Assembly: GCA_946482325.1 (NCBI GenBank)
Contig: CAMLRA010000197.1
Location: forward strand, 1 to 6,266
Length of the DNA: 6,266 nucleotides
Origin: an uncultured Chromatiaceae bacterium
GTDB lineage: Bacteria > Pseudomonadota > Gammaproteobacteria > Enterobacterales > Alteromonadaceae
Direction of reading: 5' to 3'
Positions 1 to 6,266 of the stretch are shown here, in pieces. The stretch's first letter is position 1, and each line of letters starts with the position of its first letter. The notes under the pieces were generated by a model. It was not told where the DNA came from and searched no databases. It was given only the letters and a program-made list of their open reading frames with translations. The translations under genes were made by a program, and so were the position numbers.

Positions 1-3000
1 AGTTCGATTGATGGATTTGAAAGTGCAATGTCTGGATTTTTTAAGATGATATTTTTGCTTAATGAAACTGTTGATACTTCACGAGAGTAATTGAGCTTAT
101 ATAAGTCGATATGCGGATTACTACGACAGTTCAGGTAATACAAGGCTATCAGGGCTGTTTTCAGGCCGTAACCGGAGTTTTTAGGAGTTTGCGTTCCGTC
201 GTTCATCACACGAGTTAAGTTCAAAGAGACATAGGCGCGATTCTCAATGAATAAGTACTGCGGGTGTCTGATGAGCATCCGCTTGAACGTTCTCTGATTC
301 ACACCCTTGTTCCTCATCAACGATTGACGCACCTGGGCATCAGGTTCTGCTTTGTTGCGAAGCGACAGCTTGAGTTTATGTTCAGGCTCAAGCTGCTGAA
401 GGATGGGTTTGATGTTTTTGATAAAGTCCTGCAGGCGTTTTTTGTAAAAGAAGCGGAAATCACTGAATTTGCCAGGACATACCCAAACCACATAGCTGGC
501 CGCGGCAAGCACCATCGATTGTTTCGTCGGTGTGAGCATGTGATAAATCTTAAATATTTGCTGAGTCAGCGCAGCGTCCCGACGATGGCATGGCCAGATT
601 GGCAATCTGACATGCGGGCAATTTATTGGTTTGTCGTTATTTTGAAAGTGGTGGTCGTACTGCTGGCTACGCCTTTTCAGCGGTTTTTTCTGCGCAAGCT
701 GATGTAAAGCCTCGACTGCAGCCTTGAGCTTGTCGATATCCACAAGAAATCTCTTCGCGACATCCTCAAGTGATACTTGCGCAAAGTTGTTCTGATAAAA
801 GTGTAGCGCCTGGTAAAACCTGCTGTCTGAGAGGCCATAGAAATGGTCATGAATTTTCTCGCGAAGAACCTGCGTTTTGGTTGTTTCGGGAATTGCATGA
901 CAAAACGGCTGAAGCTGTTTTGCGACCAGCCCGCCCAAGTGGCCTTGCTCCAAATGGCGAAACACCTTGCGCCGGTTAAGCCCCAGCAATTCAATTTCCC
1001 GCTCACGGCAGAAATGATGGTCGCGCCAACACTCAGCAACAGAGGCCCAGTGCATCGAATGTAAGTAGTGAAAAGTAGTGATTGATGGTCCAGAGTGCCC
1101 GGTCATCAGACTGATGGCATGCAGAACCTTTCGATTCGCCGCGCCAGGCTCTTGGTGAAAATACTTTGCTTTTGCTGCTGTGAGATGAGCCATCAGCGGA
1201 TGTTGCAGCTGCGTTTTTAGGGGGAACGCATGCGGATATTTATCCTGTTGCCAGTACCAGTAAAGCCAGGTCACAAAGCTATGGCGCAACCGGTGGAAGC
1301 GAAAGGTTGAGTCGTCTGTGATGATTTGCAGCAACTGCACCAGAGCGCCAAATAGTTGTTCATCCGGATAAAGCTCTGCATGGGCATTGTTTTGTGAAAA
1401 CAGATACTGCGCGCCCTGCCCGTTAAAAACCCGCGACTTCATAAAATCAAACAGCAGCGCAATTTCATCAGCTGTCGCTAAGAGCCCCAGGGGCACACGA
1501 CGTGTAGCGGAGGTTGATTTCAGCCCACGCTCTTCGTGGGGCCTGACGACAACCACCACTGAGTGTGGCAGCCACTGCTGCTCGCTAACACGCTGAATTT
1601 CGATATCGGTAAAGCGCAGCATGTAGGCTTCACTGCGCCGGAGGCCGCAGCGAAACCCTAACATGAGTAAAACGCTTTGCGCCTTTGCCACATCACTCGA
1701 TTGCCCAGCTAAATACGCCATGGCTTGCCCATACTCCGCAGGCAGCAGGATATTGGCATCGACTAAAATCGCTTTGTCCCGCTCGCCTTTCACAATGGTT
1801 TGGCTAAACACGTAACTTTGCGCCAGACCATAGGTTTTCATCAGGTAGATATGAAAATCCCGCAAAATGCGGGCACGCTTGGTTTTACCCGCGATATTCG
1901 CCGCGCCGTCGATGATTTCGAAATACGCATCATCAATAGCTTCTGCTGAAAGTGTCTCGATTTTTTGCTCTTTGAATTGCCGGGCGAGTGGTTCAAAAAT
2001 GCTACCGAGCAAACTTAGCAAACTCTTGGGCCGAATTTTGCCGGACCAATGACTTTGGTTCACCAATCGATGCGCCGTCCAGCCAATTAAATCACGAGTC
2101 ACCGGCAATAAATTCGCATCCCTGTCCTCGGCGATTTTTCGGATTTCCTGACTGAATGCGGCAAGGCTTACTGCATCATTGCTCTTTTGACTTCGGCCTT
2201 TTGTGTTTTCCGCTTGCTGCAATGTTGTGGCGGCACTTCTTAACAGCCCCCGCACCTTTCTCATGTTGTCCGCACAGGAACTGAGCGCAGTCTGAGACTT
2301 GGTAAATTCGGGACGTTCTGTGCATTTGGGATTTATCCACTCTTCAACGTCGGCGGCTGCCTCATCTTGTCGCGGATATCGACAACCCAGTAACCGATAA
2401 AACGATACTGGGTCGAGCGTCAAGTTTGGCGCTTGGTCAGCCATGACCGGCAACAGGCATGGCGTTATATTGAGAGACAACCGCGCTAGCATTAAATCCT
2501 GCAACGCAGTTGTGGACATCGTTGCAAGTTCAGCATGACCCTCGCGACGGAAAAAATCGCGCAAACATTTTTGGTGTGCCAAGCCAAGCGGGAGCTGCAT
2601 GATGTGTTGCTTCGCTTGATAAAAAACATTCAGTAACAGCAATGACACGGGATCTGGCAACCACAGCTGGGTTTCACCCGCTTTTCCGGTAAGCTCAAAC
2701 CAAATCACTTCGTGATGACAATATGGGTTGCCCTCTAAAAGCGTCGTGAGTAACGCGCTTTGTAAATCATCCCGCAGCAAACCACCAAAACGCATCGCAC
2801 AGTAAAGCAATCGCCCCAGGTAGACAGTCCAATCCGAAGTTTTCCAGAAGCGTGCACTAACATCGGCATTAAGATTAAACAGTTCTTTTGAAGCATATTC
2901 CTGAAGCAGCTTGCGGTCACACTGTTCCAGCAGCGGCAACAACTTTAGGTTCCCCTGACGTAATGGCGGTTTTGGCCGCCTGATTTGCACTGGCTCACGC

Positions 3001-3260
3001 AGTTTGAGGCCGTAAAATTGCGGATTGTTTCGATGCGAAATGATGTAATCGTTCAGATGCTTTAACAGCCCAATCGCGGAATGCGTGCGACTTTTCGCCT
3101 TTTTGGTCTGGTCACCCGGAGCGCTGAAAATGGCCCAGAATAGATTGTCGTAGTCCGTTTGGGTGAGTCTTACTACATCACTGTGAATGTGTCCCGCGAT
3201 CTCCCGCACGACATCCTTCATGATTGTAATTAACTCAGCTGGCAAATCTCCAAACTTCAT
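1..3260 (-). CDS. Giant tyrosine recombinase/integrase, C-terminus cut by window edge
   Basis: This frame is open from an ATG at 3260 to position 1 with no stop, giving 1086 codons plus two bases; the 3' end lies outside the window. The product is inferred to be a site-specific tyrosine recombinase that cuts and rejoins DNA through a phosphotyrosine. Visible signature residues are R541 in FRCGLRRSEAYMLRFTDI, a likely beta-hairpin K581 (GLKSTS, followed by TRRVPL), H656/R659 in HRLRHSF, H722 in TGHSGPSITT and the nucleophile Y732 in FHYLH. Residues about 390-490 look like the helical core-binding domain before the catalytic core. XerC/D-type enzymes have about 300 residues, so the N-terminal (about 390) and C-terminal (over 350) parts are additions of unknown function; a possible helix-turn-helix lies near 830-852. 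The ATG overlaps the stop of the upstream gene and has no clear Shine-Dalgarno, which suggests translational coupling. The recombinase class is well supported; the exact family and target site are unknown. Confidence 0.5.
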   Translation of the reverse strand, partial: MKFGDLPAELITIMKDVVREIAGHIHSDVVRLTQTDYDNLFWAIFSAPGDQTKKAKSRTHSAIGLLKHLNDYIISHRNNPQFYGLKLREPVQIRRPKPPLRQGNLKLLPLLEQCDRKLLQEYASKELFNLNADVSARFWKTSDWTVYLGRLLYCAMRFGGLLRDDLQSALLTTLLEGNPYCHHEVIWFELTGKAGETQLWLPDPVSLLLLNVFYQAKQHIMQLPLGLAHQKCLRDFFRREGHAELATMSTTALQDLMLARLSLNITPCLLPVMADQAPNLTLDPVSFYRLLGCRYPRQDEAAADVEEWINPKCTERPEFTKSQTALSSCADNMRKVRGLLRSAATTLQQAENTKGRSQKSNDAVSLAAFSQEIRKIAEDRDANLLPVTRDLIGWTAHRLVNQSHWSGKIRPKSLLSLLGSIFEPLARQFKEQKIETLSAEAIDDAYFEIIDGAANIAGKTKRARILRDFHIYLMKTYGLAQSYVFSQTIVKGERDKAILVDANILLPAEYGQAMAYLAGQSSDVAKAQSVLLMLGFRCGLRRSEAYMLRFTDIEIQRVSEQQWLPHSVVVVVRPHEERGLKSTSATRRVPLGLLATADEIALLFDFMKSRVFNGQGAQYLFSQNNAHAELYPDEQLFGALVQLLQIITDDSTFRFHRLRHSFVTWLYWYWQQDKYPHAFPLKTQLQHPLMAHLTAAKAKYFHQEPGAANRKVLHAISLMTGHSGPSITTFHYLHSMHWASVAECWRDHHFCREREIELLGLNRRKVFRHLEQGHLGGLVAKQLQPFCHAIPETTKTQVLREKIHDHFYGLSDSRFYQALHFYQNNFAQVSLEDVAKRFLVDIDKLKAAVEALHQLAQKKPLKRRSQQYDHHFQNNDKPINCPHVRLPIWPCHRRDAALTQQIFKIYHMLTPTKQSMVLAAASYVVWVCPGKFSDFRFFYKKRLQDFIKNIKPILQQLEPEHKLKLSLRNKAEPDAQVRQSLMRNKGVNQRTFKRMLIRHPQYLFIENRAYVSLNLTRVMNDGTQTPKNSGYGLKTALIALYYLNCRSNPHIDLYKLNYSREVSTVSLSKNIILKNPDIALSNPSIE
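3257..3260 (-). promoter_or_regulatory. ATGA stop-start overlap between the two recombinase-like genes
   Basis: The ATG of the giant recombinase (3260-3258) shares bases with the TGA of the upstream gene (3259-3257). The preceding bases show no purine-rich Shine-Dalgarno, so translation of the downstream gene probably depends on ribosomes finishing the upstream one. This would keep the two proteins at linked levels. Confidence 0.5.
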
Positions 3261-5770
3261 GCGCAAAGCCCGGTTATAGCGCGAATATTCAGCTTTTGAA
3301 TCAACTTATCCAGCCGCGGATTTAGCGCCTGTCGGATATCGGTCAATGATAGCGTTGATTCGGCATGCCAAAAATGCTCCCCCAGATTGCCATGCCCGAG
3401 ATAGGCATCAATCATTTCAGCGGGGACGCGTTCCATATCAAGATATGAGCGCAAAAAACGTCGGTGGCTGTTGGCAGGTAAATCTAACCATGGCGCCAGC
3501 AGCTCGGCATATTGCTTTGGCCGAAACGCTGATATCGCCACATGGACAACACTACCTGCCACTTTTGGCTGAGCCCCTGAGTTACTGAAGAAAAAAGGCG
3601 TCGGGCACTGCAGCGATTGCCATTGTTCCAGCATCCCAATCCGGTGCAGCCGCCCGGCAATGGCGTTGATATGGTTTTGATAGCTCTCGGCAATTTGGAT
3701 AGCGACTGAATGCACTGGCATGATGCGGCTATGGAACTCATCTTCGGTGTCTTTATCACGAAGCACCGTCACGTCGGCACCATGAAGAATGTCGCTAAAA
3801 CGGATAAAACCTTGATGCGTGGGCCGAAGCCCGGTCAGTAACCCCTGGCAGAGAATGCAATAGACGGTGAATTCATTGTGAAAGAGCTGCCAATTATCAT
3901 CCTGAAGGAGCGCCTTTCTGCGCTGCTCAAGCCGCGCCCGCAGCCCAGCAATGGCATGGACATATTGCTGCTCGGTCGGTAGATATCGACAGCCGAGTGA
4001 CAATAGTGGCGTGTGCACAGGACTATCTGATTGCACGAAGTTCAAATTCACGCCAGAGCTTTCCGACATCTCCAGGATTAACTCGCGATATCGGGCCCGA
4101 ATTTCAGCAACAGGCAGCGCGGTGTAATAAAGTCTCGCCTGACTGCCAGGAGCTGGTCTGCCGAACATCAATGTGGCCGTCGCGCTCCCATAGCGCTGAC
4201 AAGCTCGGATAAATAAATGATTGGCTACCTGCGATAAAGAGATATCTCGAAGCTCGCCACGGCTCCCCAGCCACTGGAAATCCTCGGCGCGCACCCACAT
4301 TTGGAGATTGTCGAATAAACGGTCAGTTCGGTGATACCAATTGTCGTCGATGTCAGCGGCCAACCAGCCTGCCAATTCATCCGGAAACGGAAGCTTGATA
4401 CCGTTTGCAAGCGGGGTTGCCAGTACATCACGCATCGTTTGTTGGTAGTTGATGGCAAATGCCGGGAGCCCAACTTCAGCGCCATCTGCGCGCAGATAAA
4501 CAGCCTCGAATTGATTCTCACTGAGGCTGCTGCTCACTTTTGAGAATTTGAACCCTTGGCTATCTCTGGCACAAAACAGCATCAGCAACACACATTTGGC
4601 TACTTCTTTGTTTTCCGAGTTCGCCCCCAGGCAAACAGTTAAAATGTGCCTCAGCTGAATATCAGACAATGACTGAAAGGAAGATGGTAGGTACTGATGT
4701 TGGCGTTCAATCCGCTTTCGCACTGCACCGGCCAGACGCTTGCCATGAAATGCGGTGATGTAATGCTCCATCGGTTCATAATTGGTAAATACGAAAGCTT
4801 CTTGCGAAGGTTGTTCAAACAATTCCTCCCCTGCTGCAATTTCTGCCTCGCCGTAATCAGTCTCGACTAACGAGTACAGCGTATCTTCAGCGCCTGGTGT
4901 TTCCGCGAGAGTCTCCGGATACAGTAAGGCACTTCCGGTTAATGCGGATATGCCATGGTGTCCGATATCGCCAAGACTGCCATTAGCACCACCTTTGCCA
5001 CGCCTTCTCGTTTTTCGCTTTTTCTCAGAACCAAGAGCGATGGTCAAAATTCTGATGACTTCGTTAATTTCGTAGTACAAATACTGATTCACCAACTCTG
5101 GATTGTCGGATTTGTATTGCCCCTGACCTTTCAAGTAGTTTGGTGGCATCGCACTATTGGCGACAAAGTAGCGCTTCAGGTCGTGTAAAAAATCAATAAA
5201 GGCCGAATAACTTGGACAGTCTCGGCAATCCGCTTGCTTCAGCCACTGCAGACCGACTGGATTGTCATCCGTTAAACGACGCATGGCAGTACTGATTTTA
5301 TTAAAATCGTGCTGCTTGAAGGCATGAGCCCGACCGAAGTGCTTCAAAGTGACCTGACGAAAAGTGAAGAGGTACTGTCGCAACCAGTTAAAAAACGGCT
5401 GATTTTCAGCACTGTGCAAATAGAACAGCGGATAAAGCGGATGTAGACTCAAGGTTCCGCGCAGAGCTTTATCAAGCTTCGTAGTCTCCTGATTTCTTGA
5501 TAGTTTTTCATGCTTTTTTTGGGTAGTAATGAAAGCATGGCAACGATGGGCCAGCTCTGCCAGACGGCTTGTCTCCTCAGCAACTTCGTCCAGGTTGCTT
5601 ATATCCATCATCATCGGTAATTCGAAGGTCTCTTTGAGATTTTGAAACACACCGGCAATTCCGACTAAGCTCTCAGGCGCATCCAATCGCTCTAATAAAA
5701 ACGGCAATAGCCGCCGGTCTTGCTCGTGTTCGAGCTGAAAAATCTCAAAGGCAAAAGTCCGATCAGTCAT
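3257..5770 (-). CDS. Degenerate tyrosine-recombinase-like protein lacking the catalytic tyrosine
   Basis: This complete gene encodes about 837 residues counted from the ATG at 5770. That start is favoured by a short GAG four bases upstream and by the small overlap; an ATG at 5779 or a TTG at 5782 would add three or four residues. The C-terminal 200 residues resemble a DNA breaking-rejoining core: R649 in TGLRPTHQGFIRFSDI, a possible K673 followed by R682, an R771-F-L-R774 segment where HxxR is expected, and LGH ending at H793. No tyrosine occurs among the 44 residues after H793, so the usual nucleophile is absent. Other visible features are a C182xxC185 pair, a basic cluster at 250-259 (KKRKTRRRGK) and an acidic stretch at 290-326 with no Lys or Arg. 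The first half is not recognised. Sitting between a ParB-like gene and an intact giant recombinase, it is best inferred to be a non-catalytic DNA-binding or synapsis partner. An unusual nucleophile is the alternative. Confidence 0.5.
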   Translation of the reverse strand: MTDRTFAFEIFQLEHEQDRRLLPFLLERLDAPESLVGIAGVFQNLKETFELPMMMDISNLDEVAEETSRLAELAHRCHAFITTQKKHEKLSRNQETTKLDKALRGTLSLHPLYPLFYLHSAENQPFFNWLRQYLFTFRQVTLKHFGRAHAFKQHDFNKISTAMRRLTDDNPVGLQWLKQADCRDCPSYSAFIDFLHDLKRYFVANSAMPPNYLKGQGQYKSDNPELVNQYLYYEINEVIRILTIALGSEKKRKTRRRGKGGANGSLGDIGHHGISALTGSALLYPETLAETPGAEDTLYSLVETDYGEAEIAAGEELFEQPSQEAFVFTNYEPMEHYITAFHGKRLAGAVRKRIERQHQYLPSSFQSLSDIQLRHILTVCLGANSENKEVAKCVLLMLFCARDSQGFKFSKVSSSLSENQFEAVYLRADGAEVGLPAFAINYQQTMRDVLATPLANGIKLPFPDELAGWLAADIDDNWYHRTDRLFDNLQMWVRAEDFQWLGSRGELRDISLSQVANHLFIRACQRYGSATATLMFGRPAPGSQARLYYTALPVAEIRARYRELILEMSESSGVNLNFVQSDSPVHTPLLSLGCRYLPTEQQYVHAIAGLRARLEQRRKALLQDDNWQLFHNEFTVYCILCQGLLTGLRPTHQGFIRFSDILHGADVTVLRDKDTEDEFHSRIMPVHSVAIQIAESYQNHINAIAGRLHRIGMLEQWQSLQCPTPFFFSNSGAQPKVAGSVVHVAISAFRPKQYAELLAPWLDLPANSHRRFLRSYLDMERVPAEMIDAYLGHGNLGEHFWHAESTLSLTDIRQALNPRLDKLIQKLNIRAITGLCA
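5763..5770 (-). promoter_or_regulatory. Eight-base gene overlap at the ParB-like/recombinase-like junction
   Basis: The stop of the ParB-like gene (5765-5763) lies inside the first codons of the next gene, whose preferred ATG is at 5770-5768. A weak GAG at 5777-5775 may act as a ribosome binding site. If the ATG at 5779 is used instead, the overlap is 17 bases. Either way there is no room for a separate promoter between the genes. Confidence 0.5.
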
Positions 5771-6266
5771 TGGTCTCATCAACTGCAGGCGAGAGGCTAT
5801 CGTCTTTTACATAACGCAGATTACGGTATTTAGGCAGGCTACTCAGGGTGTCGCCGCTGACGTGCTTTTTAATCAGCCTCAGCTGCTCGAACACTTTATT
5901 CCCCAGCGAAAACAATAAAGGGCTACCGGCTACATCCAGTTCAGCCAGCTTGATAACCTCTGTAGTTTTGAGTTTTGGATGGATAACAACCGGGATGAAG
6001 TTGAGTTGCTGGGCGTCCTGCGCGGACAACACCCGCGCTGCACAAATCAGTTCATACAGCCGAAAGCCTGCAACAACCTGAAATTTATTTGAGTTATGTA
6101 CCGCGTCATCTGTTGTTGCTGCAACTTTCGGCGCGCCGCGCTCGACCACGTGAATAGGATAGAGCCTCGCCAAAGCCAGTAATCCAGCCGGCTCAATATC
6201 CTTGACTGTCGCGGTGTAAGTCGCCGCATGTAACTTTTCAACAAGCTCTGCAGCCTTCGGATGTAG
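5763..6266 (-). CDS. ParB-like domain protein, 5' end cut by window edge
   Basis: This is the last 167 codons of a gene entering from the right edge; its frame is open to 6266 and it ends with TGA at 5765-5763. A TTG at 6173 could serve as a start, but the frame stays open upstream with similar protein character, so the gene is treated as partial. The pattern YPIHVV, then KFQVVAGFRLYEL, then FIPVVI resembles the N-terminal ParB/sulfiredoxin fold, in which a strand with Pro-Ile-x-Val precedes a VxxGxRR-type turn and a closing strand. Here the GxRR turn reads GFRL, so any nucleotide-binding motif is altered. The tail is basic and then acidic (YRNLRYVKDDSLSPAVDETND). It overlaps the next gene by about 8 bases, suggesting shared translation and a joint role, perhaps binding or organising the element's ends. 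The ParB assignment rests on this short pattern only and is moderate at best. Confidence 0.5.
   Translation of the reverse strand, partial: LHPKAAELVEKLHAATYTATVKDIEPAGLLALARLYPIHVVERGAPKVAATTDDAVHNSNKFQVVAGFRLYELICAARVLSAQDAQQLNFIPVVIHPKLKTTEVIKLAELDVAGSPLLFSLGNKVFEQLRLIKKHVSGDTLSSLPKYRNLRYVKDDSLSPAVDETND

Noticed and set aside
264..707. Plus-strand frame of 147 codons
   Set aside because: It lies wholly antisense to the uninterrupted recombinase frame, has no recognisable domain, and is best explained as a shadow.
677..1039. Minus-strand frame of 120 codons
   Set aside because: It is out of frame within the giant recombinase gene, whose main frame continues through it with catalytic motifs immediately upstream and no break.
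1524..1540. Inverted repeat CCCACG-CTCTT-CGTGGG
   Set aside because: A six-base stem in the middle of the recombinase core coding region with no T-tract; it encodes part of the conserved segment before K581, so it is probably coincidental.
2965..2980. GGCGG/CCGCC hairpin that could suggest a terminator
   Set aside because: The stem is short, no run of T follows on either strand, and it lies inside an open coding frame (an Arg/Pro/Lys-rich stretch).
3251..3300. Possible frameshift or split between the two recombinase-like genes
   Set aside because: Both proteins have their own recombinase core and the ATGA overlap is a normal operon junction, so they are two genes rather than one broken gene.
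3484..4521. Several short minus-strand frames (at 3484-3759, 4104-4298 and 4225-4521)
   Set aside because: They are out-of-frame readings inside the complete recombinase-like gene and their products look like shadow translations.

Overview
The window is a single tightly packed block on the minus strand. Three open frames overlap end to end and there is essentially no intergenic DNA. Base composition is roughly balanced. That and the protein character fit a proteobacterium, most likely a gammaproteobacterium, but nothing here fixes a genus. There are no RNA genes, insertion-sequence ends, CRISPR arrays, recognisable promoters or terminators.

In transcription order (right to left) the genes are: (A) the 3' part of a gene entering from the right edge (6266-5763), whose visible product looks like a divergent ParB/sulfiredoxin-fold domain; (B) a complete gene (5770-3257) for a protein of about 837 residues. 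It carries a degenerate tyrosine-recombinase (DNA breaking-rejoining) core at its C-terminus and has no tyrosine after the Gly-His motif; (C) a very large gene (3260 to beyond position 1) with at least 1086 codons. It holds a tyrosine-recombinase core with a complete-looking catalytic set (R541, K581, H656, R659, H722, Y732), flanked by about 390 N-terminal residues and more than 350 C-terminal residues.

The A/B junction overlaps by about 8 bases and the B/C junction is an ATGA overlap, so the three are probably one translationally coupled operon. The simplest reading is the recombination module of a genomic island or other integrative element: C the catalytic recombinase, B a catalytically dead or altered partner, and A a DNA-binding accessory. 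Trios with recombinase-like members are known (Tn554 TnpABC, RIT elements, Gamma-Mobile-Trio islands). A link to the Gamma-Mobile-Trio type is plausible but could not be tested here. Element ends, attachment sites and cargo are not in the window.
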